Shown piece by piece: positions 56,595 to 64,000 of a stretch of 64,000 bases of DNA (within the stretch, counting starts at the first letter, position 1; each line of letters opens with the position of its first letter). The translations under genes and the position numbers were made by a program. The notes beneath the pieces were generated by a model. The model was given only the letters and a program-made list of their open reading frames with translations. It was not told the DNA's origin and ran no database searches. Origin of the DNA: Azospirillum sp. TSO22-1 (lineage in GTDB: Bacteria; Pseudomonadota; Alphaproteobacteria; Azospirillales; Azospirillaceae); NCBI RefSeq assembly GCF_003116015.1, contig NZ_LGQZ01000013.1, positions 1 to 64,000 on the forward strand, written 5' to 3'.

Positions 56595-57283
56595 GCGCCG
56601 CTCCGCCGGTCCACCAGCGCCACAGCCACGAGGGCCGCCGCCAGGACTGGCAGCAGCGTGTTGGCCGTCCCGAAGGCCAGAACCCCGGCAAGCGCCACCG
56701 CGCCGCCAACCGCGGCCGCAACACCTTTGCGCAGGCTGCGCACTTGTTCGAGCAGCAGCACGATGAACAGAGCCGTCAGCGCGAAGTCGAGCCCTTGCGT
56801 GCCGCCCGACACCAGCCCGCCGGCCGCCGCGCCGATGACGCAGCCCGCCACCCAGTAGCCCTGGTTCAGCAGCGCCACGCGCCACAGCAGCCCGGGCTCA
56901 CGCTCCGCCGACGCGGCGGTCAGGACGGCGTAGGTCTCGTCGGTCAGGGCGAAGGCGAAATAGGCCTTGGCGGCGCTCCAGCGCGGCAGGCGCTCCAGGA
57001 ACGCCAAGCCGTAGACCGCGTGACGGGCGTTCAGCACCAGGGTCGCCAGGGCGATCTCCAGCGGCCCCTGCCCGGCCGCCAGCATGCCGGCGGCCATGAA
57101 CTGCGCCGCCCCGGCGTACACGACGATCCCCAGCAGGGGCGCGCCGAGCGGGTCGAGGCCCTGTTGTACCCACAGCACGCCGAACGCGATGCCGATAGGC
57201 ACGTAGCCGGCAAGGATGGGAAGGCTGAGCACGAAGGCCCGCCGCCACGGCGACGGGCCCTGCGCGATGGCGAGATCGGTCAT
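56588..57283 (-). CDS. azlC: AzlC-family branched-chain amino acid exporter subunit
   Basis: A 231-residue inner-membrane protein, the larger partner of AzlD. The N-terminal LPILAGYVPIGIAFGVLW and VVYAGAAQFMAAGMLAAG are highly typical of the family, as is NARHAVYGLAFLERLPRW. About six to seven membrane segments. A valine/isoleucine-type efflux role is known for the family; the exact substrate is inferred. First gene of azlCD, 17 bases behind the gloA start region of the opposite reading order (same strand). Confidence 0.92.
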   Translation of the reverse strand: MTDLAIAQGPSPWRRAFVLSLPILAGYVPIGIAFGVLWVQQGLDPLGAPLLGIVVYAGAAQFMAAGMLAAGQGPLEIALATLVLNARHAVYGLAFLERLPRWSAAKAYFAFALTDETYAVLTAASAEREPGLLWRVALLNQGYWVAGCVIGAAAGGLVSGGTQGLDFALTALFIVLLLEQVRSLRKGVAAAVGGAVALAGVLAFGTANTLLPVLAAALVAVALVDRRSGAW

Positions 57284-57299
57284 CGCGGGCGGCGTCCGC

Positions 57300-57695
57300 T
57301 CACTTCCGCTCGATCAGCTCGATCTTGTAGCCGTCCGGATCCTCGATGAAGGCGATGACGGTGCTGCCGTGCTTCATCGGGCCGGGCTCGCGGGTGATCT
57401 TCGCGCCTTCGGCACGCAACGTCTCGCAGGTGCCATAGATGTCCGGCACGCCGATGGCGATGTGGCCGTAGCCGCTGCCGATGACATAGGGCTCCGCCTG
57501 GTCCCAGTTGTGGGTCAGCTCGATGACCGCGGTGTCCGACTCCTCGCCGTAGCCGACGAAGGCCAGTGTGAAGCGGCCACCCTCGTAGTCGGTCCTGCGC
57601 AGCATCTTCATGCCCAGCAGCCGCGTGTAGAAATCCAGCGACTTGTCCAGGTCGAACACGCGCAGCATCGTGTGCAGAAGCCGGTACTGGCTCAT
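57300..57695 (-). CDS. gloA: Lactoylglutathione lyase (glyoxalase I)
   Basis: A 131-residue enzyme converting the methylglyoxal-glutathione adduct to lactoylglutathione. Metal ligands: His in LLHTMLRVFDLDKSLDFY, Glu in TAVIELTHNW, His in YGHIAIGVPD and Glu in PDGYKIELIERK. The LGMKMLRRTDYEGGRFTLAF region is typical of the bacterial nickel type. It lies 30 bases downstream of lpxB on the same strand and may be the last part of that operon. Confidence 0.95.
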   Translation of the reverse strand: MSQYRLLHTMLRVFDLDKSLDFYTRLLGMKMLRRTDYEGGRFTLAFVGYGEESDTAVIELTHNWDQAEPYVIGSGYGHIAIGVPDIYGTCETLRAEGAKITREPGPMKHGSTVIAFIEDPDGYKIELIERK

Positions 57696-57724
57696 GGAAC
57701 CCTCTCCCTGTTTTGGTCAGCCCA

Positions 57725-58906
57725 TTATCTGGGGCGGACGCCCCGGGCGACCACAGCCAAGACGGCATGGGCGGCCCGCTCGCTCGGCGGGGCTTCGGCC
57801 CCGGCCCCGAGCCAGTGCGCCACCTCCGCCACACCCTCGATCTGCGCGCGCCGCGCCGCCGGGTCGTCGAGCAGCCGGCCGACCGCCGTCGCCAGCCTGT
57901 CCGGCCGGCAGTCCTCCTGCAGCAGTTCCGGTACCAGCATGCGGTCGAGCATCAGGTTGACGAGGTTGACGTACTTCACCTTGATGAAGCGGCGGTACAG
58001 CGCCACCGTCAGCCGCCCCAGCCGATAGGCGATCACCGTCGGCAGGCCCGACAGCGCCAGTTCCAGCGCCACGGTGCCGGACGCCGCCAGCGCCACCTCC
58101 GACGCCGCGAAGGCGTCGTACTTCGCCGCGTCGCCCTCGACGACGATGACCGGCACCGGCCAGTCGGCCACCGCCGCGCCCACCGCGTCGCGAACCGTCG
58201 CCACCGTCGGCACCACCACCACGAGGCCGGGGTGGGTGGGCAACAGGCGCTCCACCGCGTCGCGGAAGACCGGCAGCAGCCGGCCCACCTCGCTGCGGCG
58301 GCTGCCCGGCAGGACGGCGAGGACGTGCTTGGCCGGGCTGATGCCGTGCGCCGTGCGGAAGCGCGCGGCGTCGCCGTGCCCGGCGCCGCTCTCCACCACC
58401 GAATGGCCGACGAAGGTGCAGGGCAGGCCCTCGCGCTCGAAATAGGGCGGCTCGAAGGGCAGCAGCACCAGCAGGTGGTCGTAGATCGCCGCGTACTTCT
58501 TCGCCCGCTTCGGCTTCCAGGCCCAGACCGTGGGCGCCACGTAATGGATCAGCGGAATCGCCGGCGCCGCCTTGCGCACGCGCTTGGCGACGCGCACGGT
58601 GAAGCCCGGCGAGTCGATGCCGATCACCGCGTCGGGCGTCAGCCGGATGATCTCCGCCACCGTCTGGTCCATGCGGCGCAGCAGGTTCGGCAGGTGCGGC
58701 AGCAGTTCGAACACGCCGAACAGCGCCAGTTCCGCCTGCGGCACCAGGGTCTGCAAACCCTCGGCCGCCATGCGCTCGCCGCCGATGCCGGCGAAGCGCA
58801 CCTTGCCGCCGGTCAGCCGCTTCAGCGCCGCCATCAGCCGTGCGCCCAGCACATCGCCGGACGGTTCGCCGGCGATCAGGAACAGCAGCGGGCCTTGATC
58901 CGTCAT
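57725..58906 (-). CDS. lpxB: Lipid-A-disaccharide synthase
   Basis: A 393-residue glycosyltransferase (GT19) joining UDP-2,3-diacylglucosamine with lipid X to make the lipid A disaccharide. Visible: LIAGEPSGDVLGARLM at the N terminus, VIGIDSPGFTVRVAKRVR, PLIHYVAPTVWAWKPKRA, and VLPGSRRSEVGRLLPVF. It acts at the inner face of the inner membrane. Its start overlaps lpxI by four bases (ATGA). Confidence 0.96.
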   Translation of the reverse strand: MTDQGPLLFLIAGEPSGDVLGARLMAALKRLTGGKVRFAGIGGERMAAEGLQTLVPQAELALFGVFELLPHLPNLLRRMDQTVAEIIRLTPDAVIGIDSPGFTVRVAKRVRKAAPAIPLIHYVAPTVWAWKPKRAKKYAAIYDHLLVLLPFEPPYFEREGLPCTFVGHSVVESGAGHGDAARFRTAHGISPAKHVLAVLPGSRRSEVGRLLPVFRDAVERLLPTHPGLVVVVPTVATVRDAVGAAVADWPVPVIVVEGDAAKYDAFAASEVALAASGTVALELALSGLPTVIAYRLGRLTVALYRRFIKVKYVNLVNLMLDRMLVPELLQEDCRPDRLATAVGRLLDDPAARRAQIEGVAEVAHWLGAGAEAPPSERAAHAVLAVVARGVRPR

Positions 58907-59739
58907 TCTTCGCTTTCCTGGGCCGGAACCTCGATGCCCACCACGAACAGGCCCAGCCGGTCGGCCAGCGCCCCGACCGCCTCGCGGTCCACGGTCAGGC
59001 TGCCGCCGGCCTGCACCGCGATGCCGGCGAGGCCCGCCGCCGCGGCCTTCTCCACGGTGGTGGTGCCGATGGTCGGCAGGTCGAGCCGGCCGTCCTGCTG
59101 CGGCTTGCGCACCTTCACCAGCACGCCGCCGCCGCCCGGCCGGCGCAGCGGCCCGGCGCGCTCCAGCATGGCGTCGGTGCCCTCGATGGCCTCCACCGCC
59201 AGCACGATGCCCTGCTGCACCACGCAGCCCTGGCCGACGTCCAGCCGTCCCAGGCCCTGCGCCACCTCGACGCCGCGCGCGATGTCGGCCTGCGCCTGCT
59301 CGTCCGGCAGCCGCGTTCCGGCCGGGCCGGGCCGGGTCAGCAGTTCGCCGAGGAAGTCGTGCAGGCCGAGGACGCGGAAGCCCTCGTCCTCCAGTTCGCG
59401 CGCCACCGCGCGCAGCAGGCCGTCGTCACCGAGCGCGCGGGTGCCGACGCGCATGAAAAAGCGCGTGGTCCGCCAGTCCGGCATCAGCTCGGCGAAGGAG
59501 GGACGGCGCACCGGCCCGGCGAACACCAGGTCGCCGACGCCCTCGGCGCGCAGCCGGTCAATGATGCTGCCGGCCGCGCCCAGGCGGCTCCACAGGTGCG
59601 GCAGGCCCTGGACGGTCGCGGGGTCGGTCTGCCCCTCGAAGGCGACGACGAACACCCCGCGCCCCGCCCCCTGCACCGCGGCGGCGAGGCGGGCCGGGAT
59701 CTCCCCGCCGCCGGCGAGGATGCCGAGCTTAGGCGCCAT
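58903..59739 (-). CDS. lpxI: UDP-2,3-diacylglucosamine pyrophosphatase LpxI
   Basis: A 278-residue enzyme that makes lipid X from UDP-2,3-diacylglucosamine, the alphaproteobacterial replacement for LpxH. N-terminal LGILAGGGEIPARLAAAVQG, the middle DLVFAGPVRRPSFAEL, and the C-terminal catalytic region with EAIEGTDAMLERAGPL and VKVRKPQQDGRLDLPTIG are typical. It overlaps lpxA by eleven bases upstream and lpxB by four downstream. Confidence 0.95.
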   Translation of the reverse strand: MAPKLGILAGGGEIPARLAAAVQGAGRGVFVVAFEGQTDPATVQGLPHLWSRLGAAGSIIDRLRAEGVGDLVFAGPVRRPSFAELMPDWRTTRFFMRVGTRALGDDGLLRAVARELEDEGFRVLGLHDFLGELLTRPGPAGTRLPDEQAQADIARGVEVAQGLGRLDVGQGCVVQQGIVLAVEAIEGTDAMLERAGPLRRPGGGGVLVKVRKPQQDGRLDLPTIGTTTVEKAAAAGLAGIAVQAGGSLTVDREAVGALADRLGLFVVGIEVPAQESEE

Positions 59740-60535
59740 TCTCCATGCGCGGCTGCAGGAGCGGACGCGACGCCTTGTCCTTGATGAAACCGAGAATCTC
59801 GCTCACCAGCGCGTCGCCCTCGTACTCCTTGGTGACCTCGTCCAGACGAGCGGCGAAGGTGTCGCCGGCCGACGCGAAGAGCATCTTGTAAGCGGCGCGG
59901 AGCGCCCGGACCTGCTCCTTGGTGAAGCCGCGGCGCTCCAGCCCGACCAGGTTGAGCCCGGCCAGCTTCGCCCGTTCGCCCATGACGAGGCCGAAGGGGA
60001 TGACGTCGTTCTCCACGCCGGACATGCCGCCGATCATGGCGTGGGCACCGATGCGCACGAACTGGTGCACCGCCGACAAGCCGCCGATGATGACGTAGTC
60101 GCCGACGTGCACATGCCCGCCCAACGTGGCGTTGTTGGCGAAGATCACGTGGCTGCCGACGACGCAGTCGTGCGCCACGTGCGCGCCGGGCATGAACAGG
60201 CCGTGATCACCGACCTGCGTCAGCATCCCGCCACCTTCGGTGCCGGGATTCATCGTGACATGCTCACGGATCTTGTTGAAGCGCCCGATGATCAACTCGG
60301 ACGGTTCGCCGTGATACTTCAGGTCCTGCGGTGGGTGTCCGATCGACGAGAAGGGATAGATATTCGTCCCCTCGCCGACCTTGGTGCGCCCCTCGATCAC
60401 GACGTGGGAGTGCAGGTGCACGCGGTCGCCGAGTTCAACGTTGCCGCCGACGACGCAGAAGGGACCGATGGTCACGTCCTCGCCGAGCTCGGCCGCCGGA
60501 TCGACGACGGCGCTTGGATGAATCGAGACGGTCAT
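59729..60535 (-). CDS. lpxA: Acyl-ACP--UDP-N-acetylglucosamine O-acyltransferase
   Basis: A 268-residue left-handed beta-helix enzyme, the first step of lipid A synthesis. Hexapeptide repeats run through residues ~8-190 ([20 protein letters not shown] and so on), with the catalytic His in the [19 protein letters not shown] region. The C-terminal helical part has [19 protein letters not shown]. It starts four bases inside the fabZ stop (ATGA) and overlaps lpxI. Confidence 0.96.
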   Translation of the reverse strand: MTVSIHPSAVVDPAAELGEDVTIGPFCVVGGNVELGDRVHLHSHVVIEGRTKVGEGTNIYPFSSIGHPPQDLKYHGEPSELIIGRFNKIREHVTMNPGTEGGGMLTQVGDHGLFMPGAHVAHDCVVGSHVIFANNATLGGHVHVGDYVIIGGLSAVHQFVRIGAHAMIGGMSGVENDVIPFGLVMGERAKLAGLNLVGLERRGFTKEQVRALRAAYKMLFASAGDTFAARLDEVTKEYEGDALVSEILGFIKDKASRPLLQPRMENGA

Positions 60536-61005
60536 TTCTCGTCCAGGATCATGGCGGAATAGATGGCTTCAGCGACCAGCACGCCGTTCACCTTGGCCTC
60601 GCCCTGGAACTTCCAGACGTTGCCGCGGTGGCGTTGCTTGGTCACATGGATATGGAGCGTGTCGCCCGGCATCACCGGTTTGCGGAAGCGCGCCTCGTCG
60701 ATGGTCATGAAGTAGACCAGCTTGCCTTCGGCGTCCGCGCCGAGGGTGGAGACGACCAGCACGGCGGCGGTCTGCGCCATCGCCTCAATGATCAGCACGC
60801 CCGGCATCACGGGGCGCGTCGGGAAGTGGCCGGCGAAGAACGGCTCGTTGATCGACACGTTCTTGATGCCGCAGGCCTTCTCGCCCAGCGTGATGTCGAC
60901 GACCTTCTCGATCATCAGCATCGGGTAGCGGTGCGGGATCATCTGCATGATCCGCATCACGTCGAGATCGGGCACCGTGTTGTTGCTGTCCGCCGTCGCT
61001 TCCAT
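60532..61005 (-). CDS. fabZ: 3-hydroxyacyl-ACP dehydratase FabZ
   Basis: A 157-residue hot-dog enzyme dehydrating 3-hydroxyacyl-ACP in fatty acid elongation; it competes with LpxA for the same substrate pool. The signature is [16 protein letters not shown] followed by [20 protein letters not shown], with the catalytic His and the Glu in LIIEAMAQ. The N-terminal ten residues are a non-conserved extension. It lies upstream of lpxA with ATGA overlap and 141 bases downstream of skp, where lpxD would be expected. Confidence 0.96.
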   Translation of the reverse strand: MEATADSNNTVPDLDVMRIMQMIPHRYPMLMIEKVVDITLGEKACGIKNVSINEPFFAGHFPTRPVMPGVLIIEAMAQTAAVLVVSTLGADAEGKLVYFMTIDEARFRKPVMPGDTLHIHVTKQRHRGNVWKFQGEAKVNGVLVAEAIYSAMILDEK

Positions 61006-61070
61006 CGCCGGTCTTCCGCTTTTCCTTTGCCGCCGCCATGCGGCGGGCCTTCATTCACAACCGCCTTCAG

Positions 61071-61103
61071 CGGGAGATGGGGCCGTTTGTGCCCCATTTC
61101 CCG
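61071..61103. other. Hairpin between skp and fabZ (distal)
   Basis: A 13-base stem with one G-T pair (CGGGAGATGGGGC / GCCCCATTTCCCG) and a seven-base loop, about 66 bases before the fabZ start. It could limit read-through or stabilise the downstream mRNA. No long T-tract follows. Confidence 0.45.
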
Positions 61104-61121
61104 CGGCGTATCAATCGCAAC

Positions 61122-61139
61122 CCGCCGGTCACCCGGCGG
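61122..61139 (-). other. Hairpin between skp and fabZ (next to skp stop)
   Basis: A perfect seven-base stem (CCGCCGG / CCGGCGG) with a four-base loop, eight bases past the skp stop. Together with the hairpin at 61071-61103 it fills most of the gap; possible attenuation. Confidence 0.4.
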
Positions 61140-61146
61140 TGCCGCG

Positions 61147-61773
61147 TCACTTTTTCGGAATGGTCACCGCCACCTGGGGCAGCTGCTTGTTCAGCCGCTC
61201 CAGGACGGATTCCGTCACGTCCAGGTTGCTGGCGAACAGGACCAGCAGGTTGCGCGGGATCACCACGTTGGCGCCACGCTCGTCCGCGATGTCCTGGACA
61301 ATGTCGAGCATCGTCTTCTGCACGTGGGTCATGGCGTCGTTGAACGCCGTGTCCAGCGTGCGCTTGCGCTCCTGCACGGTGCGCTGCACGTCGGCGACCT
61401 GCTTCTCGAAGTCGCGACGCTTGGCGGCGAAGGCATCCGGCGCCAGCACGGTCTGCTGCTTGCGCAGCTCGTTCTCGGCGTTCTGGAGCTTGTCCTCCAG
61501 GGTCTGGATCTCCTTCTGGTACGAATCGCGCTGCGATTCGATGGCCTTCTGGATGCCCTTGGAGGCGGAGGACTCCTGCATGATGCGCTGGACGTCGACG
61601 ACGGCCACCACCGGAGCCTTCAGCGGCTCGCCCTTGTTGCCGGCCGGCTGGGCCGGAGCCGCCGGGGCGGGCTGCGCCGCCGGCTTCTGCTGCGCGTTGG
61701 CCTGGAGAGGCAGGAGCGCGGCGGCGGTCAGCGCGACGGCGCCGGCGATCGCGCGGATGTTCTGGAAATGCAT
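61147..61773 (-). CDS. skp: Periplasmic OmpH/Skp chaperone
   Basis: A 208-residue periplasmic chaperone for outer-membrane proteins. A signal peptide ends ALLPLQANA before QQKP, followed by a Pro/Ala-rich linker to ~45. The OmpH domain (VVAVVDVQRIMQESSASKGI) leads into long coiled-coil arms rich in charged residues (KEIQTLEDKLQNAENELRKQ) and ends with a short strand. It sits two bases after bamA on the same strand and hands clients to BamA. Confidence 0.94.
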   Translation of the reverse strand: MHFQNIRAIAGAVALTAAALLPLQANAQQKPAAQPAPAAPAQPAGNKGEPLKAPVVAVVDVQRIMQESSASKGIQKAIESQRDSYQKEIQTLEDKLQNAENELRKQQTVLAPDAFAAKRRDFEKQVADVQRTVQERKRTLDTAFNDAMTHVQKTMLDIVQDIADERGANVVIPRNLLVLFASNLDVTESVLERLNKQLPQVAVTIPKK

Positions 61774-61775
61774 CG

Positions 61776-64000
61776 TTAGAACCTGGTTCCGAAGCTGAAG
61801 CGGAAGATTTCCTTCCGGTCGTAGCTTTCCTTGAGGATCGGGATGGCAAAGTCAACACGGATCGGGCCGAACGGCGACTTCCACGATACGCCGGTGCCGA
61901 CCGACAGGCGCAGCGAGCGCTCGTCCGCCACGCCCGGATCGCCGGAGATGCCGCTCTTGGCCAGCGTGCCGACGTCGGTGAAGCCATAACCCTTGATGCC
62001 GAAGTCCTCCGGCAGGCCGAGCGGGAAGCTCATCTCGACGCTGCCGCGCGCGTACTCCTTACCGCCCAGCGCGTCGCTGGTGCGCAGGTCGCGCGGGCCG
62101 ATGCCGGCGGTGCGGAAGCCGCGCAGCGTGTCACCGCCGATGAAGAAGCGGTCGTTCAGCGCCACGTCCTTGCCCAGGCCGACGATGTAGCCGATCTCGG
62201 CCGAGGTGCTCAGCACCCAGTCGTTGCTGAACACCGGGATGTAGACGCCGCCGCCGATCTTGGTGCGCAGGTAGCGCGCCGCACCGCCCAGGCCCGCGGC
62301 GTCGGTCTGCACGCGCACATAATAGCCCTCGGTCGGGTCGAGGCGGCTGTTGCGGGCGTCGTAGGTGATCTCCTGGCCGACCAGCGAGGTCACGCGGCTG
62401 CCGACCTGCTGCTGCACGTAGATCGACGCGGCGGTCGGCACGTTGGAGATCGTCGTTCCCTGCAGCTGGTAGTACAGGCGCTGGCGCAGGCGATCGGACA
62501 GCGGATAGCCCATGCGCAGGGCGAAGCCGTTGTTCTTCTCGTTGTACGAGGCTTCGTTCTGGTAGTTGCGCGTCAGGCGGAACAGGTCGAAGCCGGCCGA
62601 CAGGTCGCGATCCAGGAAATACGGCTCGGTGAAGCTGACGTCGTACTCCTGGCGCCGCTTCGACACGGTGGCGCCGAAACGCAGGTCCTGGCCCTTGCCG
62701 AGCAGGTTGCGCTCGCGGATCGAGAAGTCGGCCAGCGGACCGTCGGTGGTCGAGTAACCGGCGCCCACCGCGATTTCGCCCGTGGACTTCTCCTGGATAT
62801 CGACGGCGACCACCGAGCGGTCGGGCGCCGATCCCTCCTGCGAGGACACCTGCACGCGCTCGAAGAAGTCGAGGTCCTTGATGCGCTGCTCGGAGCGCTT
62901 CAGCTTGGTGGCGCTGAACGGGTCGCCTTCGGCCACCAGCATCTCGCGGCGGATCACCTTGTCCAGCGTGCGGACGTTGCCGGTGATGTCGATGCGCTCG
63001 ACGTACACCCGCGGCCCCTCGGCGATCTCGTAGGTGATGTCGATGGTCTGGGTGTCGCGGTTGCGCGTGATCTGCGGCCGGACGTCGACGAAGGCGTACT
63101 GCAGGTCGCCGACCGCGTTGGTCAGCTTGTTGATGGTGTCCTCGACCTCCTGCGCGTTGTACCAGTTGCCCTCCTTGGTGATGAGGGTGCTGCGCAACTG
63201 CTCGGGGTCGAGCGCCTTGAGGTTGGACTTGATGTCGACCTTGCCGAACTTGTAGCGCTCGCCTTCCTCGACGGTGAAGGTGATGATGAAGTCTTCCTTC
63301 TCCGGCGTCAGTTCGGCCACCGCCGACACGACGCGGAAGTCGGCGTAGCCTTCCTTCAGGTAGAAGCGGCGCAGCAGTTCGCGGTCATAGTTCACGCGGT
63401 CGGGATCGTAGCTGTCCTCGGAGGTGAGGAAGCGCCACCACGCGGTCTCGCGCGTCTGGATGTTCTCGCGCAGGCTGCCGGCCGAGAAGCGCTCGTTGCC
63501 GACGAAGTTGATGGCGCGCACGCCGGTGCGCGCACCCTCGTTGATCTCGAAGACCAGATCGACGCGGTTCTGGTCGAGCTTGATGACCTTCGGCTCCACC
63601 GCCGCGGCGAAGCGGCCCTGGCGGCGGTAGATGTCGAGGATGCGCTGCACGTCCGACTGCACGCGGGTACGCGTGTAGACGACTCGCGCCCGCAGCTGGA
63701 TCTCCTTTTCCAGCTGTTCGGTCTCGAGGCGGCGGTTGCCCTCGAAGGCGATGCGGTTGATGATCGGGTTTTCCTGGACCGCGACGACCAGCGAGTCGCC
63801 CTCGCGCTTCAGCTGGATGTCGGCGAACAGGCCGGTGGCGAACAGCGCCTTCAGCGACTCGTCAATCTTCGCGGGATCGAAGCGGTCGCCGGGCTGCACC
63901 GTCAGGTAGGAGCGCACCGTGCTCGGCTCGATGCGCTGCGTGCCCTCGACCCGGATGTCCCGGATGGTTCCGCCCGAGAAGACCTGGGCGACCTGTGTCC
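61776..64000 (-). CDS. bamA: Outer-membrane assembly factor BamA (5' end beyond window)
   Basis: The gene continues past the right edge of the window; about 741 codons are seen, without signal peptide. The visible N-terminal part includes POTRA repeats (EGTQRIEPSTVRSYL..., EGNRRLETEQLEKEIQLR, NFVGNERFSAGSLRENIQ, ITGNVRTLDKVIRREMLV), each ~75-85 residues. The C-terminal barrel runs to the end, with the conserved VRGF-type loop here TLRGFRTAGIGPRD and the terminal Phe signal FRFSFGTRF. BamA inserts beta-barrel proteins into the outer membrane. It is followed two bases later by skp. Confidence 0.96.
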   Translation of the reverse strand, partial: TQVAQVFSGGTIRDIRVEGTQRIEPSTVRSYLTVQPGDRFDPAKIDESLKALFATGLFADIQLKREGDSLVVAVQENPIINRIAFEGNRRLETEQLEKEIQLRARVVYTRTRVQSDVQRILDIYRRQGRFAAAVEPKVIKLDQNRVDLVFEINEGARTGVRAINFVGNERFSAGSLRENIQTRETAWWRFLTSEDSYDPDRVNYDRELLRRFYLKEGYADFRVVSAVAELTPEKEDFIITFTVEEGERYKFGKVDIKSNLKALDPEQLRSTLITKEGNWYNAQEVEDTINKLTNAVGDLQYAFVDVRPQITRNRDTQTIDITYEIAEGPRVYVERIDITGNVRTLDKVIRREMLVAEGDPFSATKLKRSEQRIKDLDFFERVQVSSQEGSAPDRSVVAVDIQEKSTGEIAVGAGYSTTDGPLADFSIRERNLLGKGQDLRFGATVSKRRQEYDVSFTEPYFLDRDLSAGFDLFRLTRNYQNEASYNEKNNGFALRMGYPLSDRLRQRLYYQLQGTTISNVPTAASIYVQQQVGSRVTSLVGQEITYDARNSRLDPTEGYYVRVQTDAAGLGGAARYLRTKIGGGVYIPVFSNDWVLSTSAEIGYIVGLGKDVALNDRFFIGGDTLRGFRTAGIGPRDLRTSDALGGKEYARGSVEMSFPLGLPEDFGIKGYGFTDVGTLAKSGISGDPGVADERSLRLSVGTGVSWKSPFGPIRVDFAIPILKESYDRKEIFRFSFGTRF

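Overview
This GC-rich window (only about 28.2-29.3 kb is clearly AT-richer) looks like the chromosome of an alphaproteobacterium of the Rhodospirillales/Azospirillales type, most probably Azospirillum or a close relative. Grounds: the gatCAB, pyrB-pyrC-prime-plsY, tpiA-secG-pyrG, ppiD-trpE, trpGDC-moaC-moeA-lexA and bamA-skp-fabZ-lpxA-lpxI-lpxB arrangements, an alphaproteobacterial SOS box (GTTC-N7-GTTC on one strand) on lexA, a DUF1127 gene, and many ATGA stop/start overlaps. The genus is inferred from gene content and was not tested by any search.

Layout. 0-10.1 kb is a surface-structure locus. It holds a truncated repeat-rich secreted protein and a SPOR lipoprotein, then five minus-strand genes: an usher-like outer-membrane protein, a GT41 glycosyltransferase fused to a methyltransferase, two DUF4402-type pilin-like proteins and a single-domain PapD-like chaperone. 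10.1-15.3 kb holds an orphan gene, tRNA-Ser(GCU), a small conserved gene, a polymorphic-toxin-like secreted protein and a three-PAS histidine kinase. 15.5-18.8 kb is the gatCAB operon. 19.0-24.8 kb mixes small envelope and hypothetical genes with ruvX, an AEC permease, a GFA protein, a DUF1127 gene and a GcvA-like regulator that share a palindromic operator region.

24.9-27.8 kb is pyrB, a dihydroorotase homologue lacking the HxH metal motif, and plsY. 27.8-29.3 kb is an accessory patch: a frameshifted parB-like remnant, AT-rich DNA and a TIR-domain protein with an unassigned C-terminal domain. 29.3-34.2 kb carries cyclic-di-GMP genes: a pentapeptide-repeat/PilZ fusion and a hemerythrin-REC-REC-GGDEF cyclase, with an unknown gene between them. 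34.4-37.3 kb is tpiA-secG-pyrG.

37.5-48.8 kb contains ppiD, trpE, then a cassette (membrane protein, ferritin-like protein, HMA metallochaperone, YibQ-like deacetylase), then trpGDC-moaC-moeA and lexA. 48.8-53.8 kb is comEC, gltX and gltA. 54-57.7 kb has glutathione transferase, LysR, GNAT, azlCD and glyoxalase I. From 57.7 kb to the right edge lies lpxB-lpxI-lpxA-fabZ-skp-bamA, coupling lipid A synthesis to outer-membrane protein assembly; lpxD is not between fabZ and skp. No CRISPR array, rRNA, insertion sequence or intact integrase was seen.
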